Source: Trinickia sp. Y13 (GTDB taxonomy: Bacteria; Pseudomonadota; Gammaproteobacteria; Burkholderiales; Burkholderiaceae). Taken from it: 64,000 bases of DNA. Position 1 is the first letter of the stretch. Each line of letters begins with the position of its first letter. Below the pieces are notes generated by a model, which ran no database searches, was not told the DNA's origin, and saw only the letters and a list, made by a program, of their open reading frames with translations. The stretch spans positions 62,001-126,000 of the forward strand of contig NZ_JAKWFK010000010.1 in the NCBI RefSeq assembly GCF_029522115.1, read 5' to 3'. The position numbers and the translations under genes were made by a program. This document shows, in pieces, positions 1 through 8,195 of the stretch.

Positions 1-289
1 CACTGCGCTCGAAACACACCTTGCCGAACGCGCGTCGCGTCTTGGCCGTCAGCTCTACTACCGCGTCCAGTTTCGCAGCGTCGAGCATGTGGCGATGTTG
101 GTCGAGGCAGGCGTCGGCGTATCGATCCTGCCCAAGGCATTGGCGAGCACGCTGCGTCGGGACCTTGCCATCCTGCCACTGTCGGAGGCATGGGCTGCAC
201 GGCGGCTTTATCTTTGCGCGCGCGACTTTCTCGCGCTGACGCCGCATGCCGATCTGCTCGCGCGGCAGTTGATCGAAGGCGCGCCATAG
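1..289 (+). CDS. LysR-family transcriptional regulator, C-terminal part only
   Basis: The reading frame is open from the left edge (first full codon at base 2) and stops with TAG at 287-289, so only the last 95 or so residues are here. They read as the end of a LysR effector-binding domain: a YRVQF strand, then MLVEAGVGVSILP, the usual 'glycine-rich turn plus ILP' near the end of the second lobe, then a closing helix. The DNA-binding helix-turn-helix lies outside the window, so the target genes are unknown. The amino acid importer at 683-3590 is nearby but convergent and need not be its target. Confidence 0.8.
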   Translation, partial: TALETHLAERASRLGRQLYYRVQFRSVEHVAMLVEAGVGVSILPKALASTLRRDLAILPLSEAWAARRLYLCARDFLALTPHADLLARQLIEGAP

Positions 290-397
290 CCTTTGCGCTG
301 ACAGAGCCATCGTTGGCAATCACTCTCACGACGGCCACGTACCTCGTCAAATTCATACGCTGCAACAATGCGGGGCCTTTTATCTTGCGATGCCGCA

Positions 398-556
398 TTA
401 ATGTTTATGCCGGTGCAGCCAACCCATATGATGCGAATCAAGCCACTGCGCCATGCCCTCTGCGGGGTGATCGCGCCAGTAACGTTGCGCCACCATGAAT
501 CCGGCGACCAACAAGACCACCAAGCCGACAACGAAGTAGATCATAGACTGAGTCAT
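398..556 (-). CDS. small single-pass membrane protein, 52 residues
   Basis: A short gene on the minus strand. An ideal ribosome binding site, AGGAGG, sits six bases before the ATG at 556-554, and translation ends at TAA (400-398). The product starts MTQSMIYFVVGLVVLLVAGF, one hydrophobic helix over residues 5-23, then a short polar, His- and Trp-rich tail ending HRHKH. A TAGAAT box at 591-596 (minus strand) could be its -10 element, giving a leader of about 30 bases. No family is recognised. The strong SD, the clean membrane helix and the basic tail make it very likely real. It could be a stress peptide or a small subunit of a membrane complex; the sequence does not say which. Confidence 0.7.
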   Translation of the reverse strand: MTQSMIYFVVGLVVLLVAGFMVAQRYWRDHPAEGMAQWLDSHHMGWLHRHKH

Positions 557-682
557 GGCGGCCTCCTTATTAGGTTGCGACCATGCTCATATTCTAGGTC
601 AGCGATTGCCGAAATGGCGTACGGCGCAAGCGCACGATTTCATCGCTTGCATCAAACAAGCCCTGCGGCCGCTGTAACGAGG

Positions 683-1402
683 TCAGTGAATGAAACGGCG
701 CAATTCGACCGTCTCGGGATGATCGAAAATCGCCTCGGGCGTGCCGCTTTCCCACACGCGTCCCTGGTGCATGAAGACAACCTTGTCGCTGACCGCGCGC
801 GCGAAACGCATCTCGTGCGTCACCATGATGAGCGTCATATGTTCGCGCGCGAGGCTCTCGACCACACTAAGCACTTCGCCGACGAGTTCCGGATCGAGCG
901 CCGACGTGATCTCGTCGCACAGCAACACCGACGGGTTCATCGCCAATGCCCGGGCGATCGCCACCCGTTGCTGCTGCCCGCCCGAGAGCTGATCGGGATA
1001 GGCGCCGAACTTATCGCCGAGACCGACGCGCACAAGCATCGACTCGGCCGTCGCGCGCGCCTCGTGCCGAGACGTCTTCTTGACCACGGTCTGCGCGAGC
1101 ATGACGTTTTCACCGGCCGTGAGATGCGGAAAGAGGTTGTACTGCTGGAAGACCATGCCCACTTTCAGGCGCAGCGCGCGCAGGTCTGCGTGCCGTGCGT
1201 CGATATGCGCCCCGTCGATTTGAATCGATCCGGCATCGATGCTTTCCAGCCCGTTCAGCGTGCGCAGAAACGTGCTTTTGCCCGACCCGCTGCGGCCGAT
1301 GATCGAGACGACCTGCCCGCGCTCGACGGAAAAATCGATCCCTTTTAGCACATGGTTCGCGCCGAACTGTTTTTCGACGCCTGAAGTTTCAACGAGAGCC
1401 AT
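683..1402 (-). CDS. polar amino acid ABC transporter, ATP-binding protein (GlnQ/HisP type)
   Basis: This 239-residue ATPase powers an amino acid importer at the inner membrane. Visible motifs are Walker [10 protein letters not shown], a Q-loop in [12 protein letters not shown], the signature LSGGQQQR, Walker [13 protein letters not shown] and the switch His in VTHEM. This is the full set of the GlnQ/HisP/ArtP family. The ATG at 1402 is chosen because the family consensus begins with MALVE; the frame stays open further upstream but without similarity. The gene overlaps the permease before it by 14 bases and is the last of a four-gene operon. The substrate (Gln, Glu, His, Arg or similar) cannot be told from sequence alone. 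Confidence 0.93.
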   Translation of the reverse strand: MALVETSGVEKQFGANHVLKGIDFSVERGQVVSIIGRSGSGKSTFLRTLNGLESIDAGSIQIDGAHIDARHADLRALRLKVGMVFQQYNLFPHLTAGENVMLAQTVVKKTSRHEARATAESMLVRVGLGDKFGAYPDQLSGGQQQRVAIARALAMNPSVLLCDEITSALDPELVGEVLSVVESLAREHMTLIMVTHEMRFARAVSDKVVFMHQGRVWESGTPEAIFDHPETVELRRFIH

Positions 1403-2039
1403 ACATCGTCCTTTGCAACGTGCGCGCGTAATGGGTGAGCGGATAGCAGAGCGCGAAATAGATGAGCGCAACGAGCCCGTAGACCAGGAACGGCTTGAAG
1501 GTCGCATTCGAGATTTCGGTGCCGGCTTTCGCGAGTTCCGAGAAGCCGATGATCGACACGAGCGCCGTATCCTTGATCGCCTGCACGCCGAAGCCGACCG
1601 TGGGCGCCACTGCGATCCGGGCCGCCTGCGGCAGGATGACGTGCCGCAGTTGCTCGAAGTAGTTCATCGCCAGACTGGCCGAAGCCTCCCACTGCCCTTT
1701 GGGCACCGCTTCCACGCAGCCGCGCCAAATTTCGGCCAGATACGCGCTGGTAAAAAAGGTCAGGCCGAGCGTGGCGGCCACCCAAGGCGAGACGTCGATA
1801 CCGACGAGCGGCAAACCGAAGAACACGATAAACAGCTGCAACAGCAGCGGCGTGCCTTGAAATACCTCGATGTAGACGCGCACCAGCGCCCGCAGCACAC
1901 GTGAGCGCGACACGCGCAGCACGAGCAGCACAAGGCCGACGGCCCCGCCGGCGCCAAAAGAAATGAGCGAGAGCAAGACGGTCCACCGCGCGGCGAGCAG
2001 CAACGCTTCGAGCATCTGGCCGAACGTGAATTCGATCAT
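1389..2039 (-). CDS. polar amino acid ABC transporter, permease (HisM/GlnP family)
   Basis: A 216-residue inner-membrane permease with about five hydrophobic helices and the family 'EAA' loop, here [18 protein letters not shown] (about residues 105-122), which docks on the ATPase. An [11 protein letters not shown] segment near residue 60 is typical of the HisMQ/GlnP type. It overlaps the preceding permease by four bases (ATGA) and the ATPase by 14 bases, so the three are translationally coupled. It would pair with the product of 2036-2713 as a heterodimeric channel. Confidence 0.93.
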   Translation of the reverse strand: MIEFTFGQMLEALLLAARWTVLLSLISFGAGGAVGLVLLVLRVSRSRVLRALVRVYIEVFQGTPLLLQLFIVFFGLPLVGIDVSPWVAATLGLTFFTSAYLAEIWRGCVEAVPKGQWEASASLAMNYFEQLRHVILPQAARIAVAPTVGFGVQAIKDTALVSIIGFSELAKAGTEISNATFKPFLVYGLVALIYFALCYPLTHYARTLQRTMYGSR

Positions 2040-2713
2040 CGCCCACCTCGCAGGTTGCGCGCGAACAGCCGGCGACCCGCCGCGTGGAGCGCTGCGCGCA
2101 ACACCAGCGCCATCGCGAAATACACGAGCGCGATCAGAAAGTACGTCTCGAACGCGCGAAAGTTGCGTGATTGCACGTAGCTGGCCGCGTAGGTCAGATC
2201 CGCCACGGAAATCTGCGAGACGACGGCCGAGCCCAGCATCGTGATGACAATCTGACTGGCGAGCGCGGGGAACACTTTCGCGAAGGCCTGCGGCAGCAAA
2301 ACGTGAACGAACGTCTCGCGCGGCGACATGGCGAGCGCCGCGGCCGCCTCATGGTGCCCCCTCGGTACCGCGCGAATGCCGGCGCGCAGGATCTCGACCG
2401 AATAGGCGCCGAGATTGAGCGTCATCGCGGCAATGGCGGCCGTGTATTCGCCGATGTGAATGCCTAGCGCGGGCAGCCCAAAGAACACGAAGAAGAGCTG
2501 CACGAGAAACGGCGTATTGCGAATACCCTCGACATAACAGAAGGTGGCGCGGCGCAGCGACGCATAGCGGCTTTCGCACGCCGCGGCGCCCAGCACGCCG
2601 ACGCTCACCCCCAGCAGCGTCGATGCGGCCGTCAGCGCGAGCGTGACGGCGGCGCCGCTGGCGAACATGCCGGCGTAGGCCGACAGGTCGCCGAACTGCA
2701 ATTGATAACTCAT
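2036..2713 (-). CDS. polar amino acid ABC transporter, permease (HisQ/GlnP family)
   Basis: The second permease of the importer, 225 residues from the ATG at 2713 (MSYQLQFGD). It has the RNTPFLVQLFF segment and the EAA loop EILRAGIRAVPRGHHEAA followed by more membrane helices, as in HisQ and GlnP. The frame is open for 68 more codons upstream, but that part overlaps the end of the binding-protein gene and has no membrane character, so the shorter start is taken. It lies 70 bases after the binding protein and overlaps the next permease by four bases. Confidence 0.92.
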   Translation of the reverse strand: MSYQLQFGDLSAYAGMFASGAAVTLALTAASTLLGVSVGVLGAAACESRYASLRRATFCYVEGIRNTPFLVQLFFVFFGLPALGIHIGEYTAAIAAMTLNLGAYSVEILRAGIRAVPRGHHEAAAALAMSPRETFVHVLLPQAFAKVFPALASQIVITMLGSAVVSQISVADLTYAASYVQSRNFRAFETYFLIALVYFAMALVLRAALHAAGRRLFARNLRGGR

Positions 2714-2783
2714 AGCAATACCGTTGAAGCGAACGACGAAGCGGCTCGCCGCGCGGCAGCAAGCGCAGGCGGGCGCGTTGAGG

Positions 2784-3590
2784 TCAGAGGTTGGCAGGCA
2801 GCGGCTGACCGAGCCACTTCTTCGACATTGCCTGCAGCTCGCCGTCTTTTTTCGCTGCTTCGATGGCGGCATTGACCTGCGCAAGCAAGCGCGGCTCGTT
2901 CTTCGCGAGCCCGACATAGCACGGCGAATCCTTGATGATGAATTTCATCTCGGGCAACCGCGGGGGATGCTTGGCAATGATGGCGGCGGCCACCACATTG
3001 CCGGCCGCGATCAGTTGCACCTGGCCGGAGAGAAACGCCTGAATGGTGGCGTTGTTATCGTCGAAACGGCGAATGGTCGCCTTGGGCGCCATGTTCGTCA
3101 GCGCGATTTCCTCGAGCGCCCCGCGCGTCGCACCCACGGTTTTGCCGGCCAGATCGTCGGGCGTTTTGACGTTGACATCGGCCGGGCCGAATACGCCTTG
3201 GAAGTACGGCGCATAAGCCGCCGAGAAATCGATGACCTTCGCGCGCTCGGGCGTCTTGCCCAGCGAGGAGATGATGAGATCGACCTTGTCCGTTTGCAGA
3301 TACGGGATGCGATTCGCGCTATTGACCGGAACGAGTTCGACCTTCACCTTCATCGACTTCGCCAGCAGTGCGGCCATATCGATGTCGTAGCCCTGGGGCT
3401 TCATGTCGGTGCCCACGGAGCCGAACGGCGGATAGTCGGCCGGCACCGCCACGCGCAGCGTGCCGCGCTTGACGATCGCGTCGAGCGCATCGGCGTGCGC
3501 TGCTTGCGCGGACAACAAAACGAATGCGGGGGCGGCGACGAGCGCGGCGAGCCACCGGCGGCGAGCGGTACGGTGCGGCTTATGTTCCAT
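2784..3590 (-). CDS. polar amino acid ABC transporter, periplasmic substrate-binding protein
   Basis: A 268-residue periplasmic binding protein of the SBP_bac_3 family. From the ATG at 3590 it begins with a basic stretch (HKPHRTARRR), a hydrophobic core and an AHADA cleavage region near residue 34. Then comes the family start VKRGTLRVAVPADYPPFG, with later landmarks KGYDIDMA-like (QGYDIDMAALLA) and KTVGATRGA. It is the first gene of the operon that continues with two permeases and an ATPase. Upstream on the same strand lie a sigma-54 promoter (3665-3681) and an NtrC-like site (3756-3772), so it is probably induced in nitrogen limitation. The ligand is unknown. Confidence 0.93.
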   Translation of the reverse strand: MEHKPHRTARRRWLAALVAAPAFVLLSAQAAHADALDAIVKRGTLRVAVPADYPPFGSVGTDMKPQGYDIDMAALLAKSMKVKVELVPVNSANRIPYLQTDKVDLIISSLGKTPERAKVIDFSAAYAPYFQGVFGPADVNVKTPDDLAGKTVGATRGALEEIALTNMAPKATIRRFDDNNATIQAFLSGQVQLIAAGNVVAAAIIAKHPPRLPEMKFIIKDSPCYVGLAKNEPRLLAQVNAAIEAAKKDGELQAMSKKWLGQPLPANL

Positions 3591-3664
3591 CTTGGTTCCC
3601 GGACTAAAGTGATTGGGGCGGCACGCGCCCTGATGTGGCACGCGTGGGGTCCGGGGCCGCTAAG

Positions 3665-3681
3665 AGCAAAGAGCGGGCCAA
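3665..3681 (-). promoter_or_regulatory. sigma-54 (RpoN) promoter for the amino acid ABC operon
   Basis: Read on the minus strand the site is TTGGCCCGCTCTTTGCT. Against the known consensus YTGGCACGRNNNTTGCW it keeps the -24 GG, the -12 GC with exactly ten bases between them, and the TTGCW end; the A of GGCAC and the R are replaced by C. The start of transcription would be near 3654, about 64 bases before the ATG at 3590. Confidence 0.7.
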
Positions 3682-3755
3682 GCGTGGCGCGGCGGGCCTG
3701 CCGGGGCGGCGCACCGAACGCGGGAGCGCCGAGCCGGCCGTCGCAAGGCTCGTGA

Positions 3756-3772
3756 TGCATCGATTCGGTGCA
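3756..3772. promoter_or_regulatory. NtrC-like enhancer site
   Basis: The 17-mer TGCATCGATTCGGTGCA matches the NtrC pattern TGCACC-N5-GGTGCA at 11 of 12 fixed positions. Its centre is about 110 bases upstream of the predicted start of the sigma-54 promoter at 3665-3681, a normal distance for an enhancer. It could also act on the divergent importer, but no sigma-54 promoter is seen on that side. Confidence 0.65.
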
Positions 3773-3844
3773 TGCGCGCGCCGGCATATACGCTATCGCG
3801 TGGCTCGGGACAAAAAGCCTTCGCATCAGTTTCACGCGCGCTTC

Positions 3845-3875
3845 TCATTCCCTTGTCATCCCTTCTCATCCCCTT
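3845..3875. repeat. three short direct repeats, TCATCCCTT-like
   Basis: Three near-identical pyrimidine-rich units follow each other: TCATTCCCTT (3845-3854), TCATCCCTT (3856-3864) and TCATCCCCTT (3866-3875). They are spaced 10-11 bases, one helical turn, which would suit repeated protein binding on one face. The function is unknown. Confidence 0.5.
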
Positions 3876-4122
3876 CTGGCCGACTTCACGCCAGCTTCAA
3901 GCAGGATTTGGAGCGACACCGATTTTCGCGGTGAATACCGTCGACAAAAATCGTCGAAGCTTCGTAGTTTTCCGCAGTGTGCTCTTTCCCACATTCGAGC
4001 CCGAAGCGCGAATAGCGAGCTTATTAGTAAGAACCATATGAGGGAATCCGATACGTCGCGAAACCAAACAGCGGGCGTTATCCCAGTTCATAATTGAAGC
4101 CACGTGCCAGACGCGCATTCTA

Positions 4123-4146
4123 TTCGTCGGGCGCAGCCCCGACGAA
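4123..4146. repeat. 9-bp perfect inverted repeat
   Basis: TTCGTCGGG (4123-4131) and CCCGACGAA (4138-4146) form a nine-pair stem with a six-base loop, 130 bases before the binding-protein gene at 4276. No T-run follows, so it is not a standard terminator; an operator or a leader hairpin are possible. Confidence 0.4.
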
Positions 4147-4275
4147 AACCTGTCGGTATGAGGTCTACCCAAGCGCGCGCGGCCGGTATTCATCATGGCC
4201 ATTGGCCGCAGACATCGCAGGCCGGTCACATCTTCGCGCAACGTACCTCTGAACATAGAACAAGGAGGTGTAGGC

Positions 4276-5532
4276 ATGGAGACTGGAGAAGCCAACGGCA
4301 AGCGCCGGACGATTCTGAAGGCTGCCGCGGCAGCCGGCGTCGCGCAACTCGCCCCGCCATTCATCATCAGCGCCCGCGGCGAAACGCCGATACGCATCGG
4401 GCTCAATGATCCGTTCACCGGCACTTATGCCCAACTCGGGCGAAACGAACAGATCGGCTGCGAACTGGCAATCGAGCAAATCAATGCCAAGGGCGGCATT
4501 CTCGGCCGCCACGTAGAGCTGATATCCGAAGATTCGACGAGCGCGGATACCGGCACCGCGGTACAGAAGGCACACAAACTCATCGACCGCGATAAAGTCG
4601 ATTTTCTGTTGGGCAACGTCAATTCCGCAATGGCCCTGGCGATCGGGGAAGTCGCACACGATGCGAAAAAGCTGTTGATCGTCACAGGTGGCCACACCGA
4701 CGCGGTGACGGGCGCCGACTGCCATTGGAACGTATTTCGCGTGTGCAACACGACCCGGATGGAAACCAATTCGGTCGCGGAACTGCTGTTCACGAAGTAC
4801 GGCAAGCGCTGGTATTTCATTACGCCGGACTATGCCTTCGGCCATACGCTGCAACAGGGCTTCGAGGTTGCGCTGAAACAGTACGGGGGCACCGAGGTGG
4901 GCGCGTCGTTGACGCCGCTGGGCACTACCGACTATTCGTCGTATCTGATCAAGGCGCAGGCCGCCAATCCGGACGTGATCCTCTTCCTGACCGCCGGCCA
5001 AGATGCGGTCAACTCGCTGAAACAAGCCGTGCAGTTCGGCCTGAACAAGCGGTTTCACATCGCCGGCGCGCAGCAGGAACTCGAAGTGTTGGAAGGGCTG
5101 CCGCCGGACGCGCGAATCGGCACGTGGGTGTTCGAGTGGTACTGGAATCAGCCCAACGTCCCCCACCTCGCCGAGTTCGTCACCGCGATCAAACGCAAGA
5201 CGGGCGGCAAGGTGCCAACCGCACGCCATTGGTTCGGCTACGTCGCCGCCTGGACCTGCGCGCTGGTTGCCAACGAGCAGAAGAGCCTCGACGCGGTCAA
5301 GCTCGCGAAGGCCCTCGAGGGATTCAAGCTGCCGCCGGAGATCGCGCTGATGCCCGATACGCCCTTCTATCGGGCGGGTGACCACCAACTGATGCCGAAC
5401 CTCTATGTCGGTCACGCCGTGTCGCAAGGGGCCAGCCCGGAGGACTTGTTCCACGTCGATGACGTCGTCAAGGGTGTCGACGTCGCGTTGCCGGTAGCAC
5501 AGACGGGCTGCAAGCTCACATGGCCGAGCTGA
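4276..5532 (+). CDS. LIV-class ABC transporter, periplasmic substrate-binding protein
   Basis: A 418-residue binding protein of the Leu/Ile/Val-amide-urea (Peripla_BP_6) class. AAGGAGGTG lies before the ATG at 4276, which decides the start over an upstream frame extension. The N-terminus has a twin-arginine pattern, KRRTILKAAAAAG, so it may be exported folded by Tat. The mature part opens IRIGLNDPFTGTYAQLG and includes INAKGGILGR, as usual in this class. It heads a five-gene operon with two permeases and two ATPases. It differs clearly from UrtA at 21201, so urea is not the obvious ligand; an amide, short peptide or branched amino acid is as likely. Confidence 0.9.
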   Translation: METGEANGKRRTILKAAAAAGVAQLAPPFIISARGETPIRIGLNDPFTGTYAQLGRNEQIGCELAIEQINAKGGILGRHVELISEDSTSADTGTAVQKAHKLIDRDKVDFLLGNVNSAMALAIGEVAHDAKKLLIVTGGHTDAVTGADCHWNVFRVCNTTRMETNSVAELLFTKYGKRWYFITPDYAFGHTLQQGFEVALKQYGGTEVGASLTPLGTTDYSSYLIKAQAANPDVILFLTAGQDAVNSLKQAVQFGLNKRFHIAGAQQELEVLEGLPPDARIGTWVFEWYWNQPNVPHLAEFVTAIKRKTGGKVPTARHWFGYVAAWTCALVANEQKSLDAVKLAKALEGFKLPPEIALMPDTPFYRAGDHQLMPNLYVGHAVSQGASPEDLFHVDDVVKGVDVALPVAQTGCKLTWPS

Positions 5533-5563
5533 GGCGAATCCGCGCCGACGGAGCCGCCCGACC

Positions 5564-6433
5564 ATGACGGAACTGATTCTCTACAACGCGTTCAATGGGC
5601 TGATCATCGGCGCCTTCTACGCCCTGATGGCCCTCGGCCTGTCGATGATCCTGAACCTGTCCGGGGTCATCAATTTCGCGCACGGGGGCTTTCTCGCGAT
5701 TGGCGCGTATCTCGCCTACTTCATGATTCCGTATGTCGGTTTCTGGCCCGCGCTTGCGCTGGCGCCGCTCGCAACGGCGGTGATCGGCCTCATCGTCGAA
5801 CGCGTGCTGATTCGCCGGTTGTACGGGCGGGACCCGCTCTATAGCTTGCTGCTCACCTTCGGTCTGGCGTTCATGATCGAGGACGGCACCCGTTTCCTCT
5901 GGGGCCCGCAGACGCTGCCGTTCGCCGTGCCGGCCTGGCTGAACACGCCGCTCAGCCAGACATTCTTCTTTTTGACGGCCTACCGGCTGTTCATGGTGGT
6001 GCTCGTGGTGGGCGTGGTGGCCGCGCTGTTTCTATTCCTCGGCCGCTCGCGCACGGGCATGCGCATTCGCGCCGGCACGCGCGATCTGGAGACGGTGGGC
6101 GCGCTCGGCGTCAATGTGCGTGTTCTGCGAACGCTGAACTTCGGGCTCGGGATCTTTCTCGCCGGTCTGGCGGGTGTGCTCGCGGCCGGCATGCTCGGGC
6201 TCGACCCGACGCTCGGCGGCTCGTTGATCATGCCGAGCTTCGTCGCGATCATCGTCGGCGGACTCGGCAGCCTACCGGGCACGTTGCTGGGCGGTCTGCT
6301 GATCGGACTCGCATCGGGGTTGGTGACCGTGTTCTTTCCGTCGGCCAGCGAAGCGATTATCTACGTGATCATGGGCCTCGTGCTGCTCGTGCGCCCTCGC
6401 GGACTGCTCGGCGAGGAGGGCCGCATCCAGTGA
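5564..6433 (+). CDS. LIV-class ABC transporter, permease (LivH family)
   Basis: A 289-residue integral membrane permease with eight or so hydrophobic helices. Typical LivH features are the start 'NAFNGLIIGAFYALMALG', the GVINFAHGGF segment near residue 45, the conserved GLGSLPGT turn and the closing LLVRPRGLLG. It starts 31 bases after the binding protein and overlaps the next permease by four bases. It forms the translocation channel with the LivM-type partner. Confidence 0.93.
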   Translation: MTELILYNAFNGLIIGAFYALMALGLSMILNLSGVINFAHGGFLAIGAYLAYFMIPYVGFWPALALAPLATAVIGLIVERVLIRRLYGRDPLYSLLLTFGLAFMIEDGTRFLWGPQTLPFAVPAWLNTPLSQTFFFLTAYRLFMVVLVVGVVAALFLFLGRSRTGMRIRAGTRDLETVGALGVNVRVLRTLNFGLGIFLAGLAGVLAAGMLGLDPTLGGSLIMPSFVAIIVGGLGSLPGTLLGGLLIGLASGLVTVFFPSASEAIIYVIMGLVLLVRPRGLLGEEGRIQ

Positions 6434-7449
6434 GACAGCCATTGCACTCCGACTCTGCCTCCGACTCCGACTCCGGCTTGGGGCTCTCCACCGTGCGACG
6501 ACGACTCGATATCGACATGGCCGCCCGCATCCTGATCTGGGTGCTGCTGCTGACGCTGCCCTTCTGGCTCGACCGCATCGGCGGTTACACGGCGTTGGGC
6601 TCGCGCGTGATCGTGATGGCCCTCGCGGCCACCGCCCTCAACTTCCTGCTCGGCTTCACCGGCGTGTTGTCGTTCGGCCATGGCGCGTACTTCGGGCTCG
6701 GCGCGTACGGCCTTGCGTTGACGATCCGCTATCTGGTGCCCAGCACGGGGCTCGGCATGTTGGTCGGCGTGGTGACCGGCACGCTCGCCGCGGCGATTGT
6801 CGGCGCGTTGATCGCGCGCTTGCGCGGCGTGTACTTCGCCATGGTCACGATCGCGTTCGGACAAGTGTTCTACTTCATCGCCTACCGCTGGAACAGCGTG
6901 ACGGGGGGCGACGACGGCCTGTCCGGCTGGCATCGCATGCCGATCGACCTCGGCTTCACGCGGCTCGACATCCTCGGCAACGCGCATCTTTTCTATTACA
7001 TGGTGCTGGCCTGCTTCGCGATTTCGGCGGCGATCATGGGGTGGCTGTTGCGCTCGCCGTTCGGGCACACATTAGTCGCGATCCGCGAAAACGAGCGGCG
7101 CGCGCGCTTCCTCGGCATTGCCGTCGAGCGGCACATCTGGCTGTCGTTCGTGATCTCGTGCCTGTTCGTGAGCCTTGCGGGCACCCTGTATGCGCAACTG
7201 AACAACTTCGCCGACCCGCACGATCTGCACTGGCAGCAGTCGGGCGATCTCGTGATGATGACCGTGCTCGGCGGTATGCGCTCGTTCTGGGGGCCGCTGG
7301 TGGGTGCCGCCATTTTCGTCGTGCTGGAGGATTTTCTATCCAGTCACACGCAAAACTGGATGTCCTTCATCGGCCTGTTTTTCGTGCTCGTGGTGATGTT
7401 CTTCCCCGGCGGGGTGCTGGGGCTCGTCGGCCGGCGGGGGGAGAAGTGA
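6430..7449 (+). CDS. LIV-class ABC transporter, permease (LivM family)
   Basis: A 339-residue permease from a GTG at 6430 that overlaps the previous stop (GTGA). The first 29 residues are a Ser/Asp-rich, low-complexity tail (SDSASDSDS) with no family match, so the ATG at 6517 (MAARIL) is a plausible alternative start. From there it is standard LivM: GFTGVLSFGHGAYFGLG, FAMVTIAFGQ, then the GGMRSFWGPLVGA region and the PGGVLGL end. It overlaps the next ATPase gene by four bases. Confidence 0.9.
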   Translation: MRQPLHSDSASDSDSGLGLSTVRRRLDIDMAARILIWVLLLTLPFWLDRIGGYTALGSRVIVMALAATALNFLLGFTGVLSFGHGAYFGLGAYGLALTIRYLVPSTGLGMLVGVVTGTLAAAIVGALIARLRGVYFAMVTIAFGQVFYFIAYRWNSVTGGDDGLSGWHRMPIDLGFTRLDILGNAHLFYYMVLACFAISAAIMGWLLRSPFGHTLVAIRENERRARFLGIAVERHIWLSFVISCLFVSLAGTLYAQLNNFADPHDLHWQQSGDLVMMTVLGGMRSFWGPLVGAAIFVVLEDFLSSHTQNWMSFIGLFFVLVVMFFPGGVLGLVGRRGEK

Positions 7450-8195
7450 GCCTGCTCGAAGTGCGAAACGTATCGCGCAGCTTCGGGCTGCTGGTCGCCG
7501 TGAACGACGTCACACTCAACGTCGAAGCGGGCGAGCTGCGCGCGATCATTGGCCCGAACGGGGCTGGCAAAACCACGTTCTTCAACCTCATCAGCGGGTT
7601 CTTCGCGCCCACGAGCGGGCGCATCGTGTTCGACGGACAAGACGTGACAGAGCTGGCCGTACATAAGCGCGTCGCGCTCGGCATGGCGCGCACGTTCCAG
7701 ATCACCGAAATTTTTCCGAATCTATCGGTGAGCGAGAACCTGCGCATTCCAGTGGAGATGGAGCTGGGGCTCGCACGACGGCTACGCACGACCCGGGAGC
7801 AAGCGGCGACCATCCGTGCGCGCGTGGACGAACTGCTCGAGCTCGGGGGGCTCAGCAAGCATGCGCTACGGCGCGCCGGCGAACTCGCGCACGGGGATCA
7901 GCGCGCGATCGAGATCATGATGGCGCTTGCATTGCGTCCACGACTGCTGTTGCTCGATGAGCCTACCGCCGGCATGGGGGACGAAGAAACGCACATGGTG
8001 GCGGATTTGATCGGCCGCCTGCATCGCGAACAGGGACTCGCGATCGCACTGATCGAGCACGACATGCAGGTTATCTTCCGGCTCGCGCAGCGGATCCTCG
8101 TGCTTGCCGCCGGCGCCGTGCTGGCCGACGGCACGCCCGAGGAGATCGCCGCCAACGAGGATGTGCAAGCCGCCTATCTGGGAGAGGCCGAATGA
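7446..8195 (+). CDS. LIV-class ABC transporter, ATP-binding protein (LivG family)
   Basis: A 249-residue ATPase. The start is the GTG at 7446, overlapping the LivM stop as GTGA; the longer open frame upstream runs inside LivM and is not coding. Walker A is GPNGAGKTT, Walker B LLLLDEPTAGM, and the LivG-type insertion after GMARTFQ is present. The signature is divergent, RAGELAHGDQRAIEI instead of LSGGQQ, which is normal for LivG. It overlaps livF by four bases. Confidence 0.93.
   Translation: MSLLEVRNVSRSFGLLVAVNDVTLNVEAGELRAIIGPNGAGKTTFFNLISGFFAPTSGRIVFDGQDVTELAVHKRVALGMARTFQITEIFPNLSVSENLRIPVEMELGLARRLRTTREQAATIRARVDELLELGGLSKHALRRAGELAHGDQRAIEIMMALALRPRLLLLDEPTAGMGDEETHMVADLIGRLHREQGLAIALIEHDMQVIFRLAQRILVLAAGAVLADGTPEEIAANEDVQAAYLGEAE

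Larger units (their letters stand above)
3591..4275. other. 685-bp divergent control region between two importer operons
   Basis: No convincing gene lies here; the open frames are short, lack ribosome binding sites and resemble nothing. It holds a sigma-54-type promoter and an NtrC-like palindrome for the leftward operon, a run of three TCATCCCTT-like units (3845-3875), a 10-bp palindrome CGAAGCTTCG (3955-3964) and a 9-bp perfect hairpin (4123-4146). The strong SD of the rightward operon (AAGGAGGTG, just before 4276) also lies here. No good sigma-70 or sigma-54 promoter could be placed for the rightward operon. Confidence 0.6.

Noticed and set aside
4165-5565. A 466-codon minus-strand frame over the binding-protein gene
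   Set aside because: Composition is that of an antisense frame, and the plus-strand gene has an SD, a Tat signal and family motifs.
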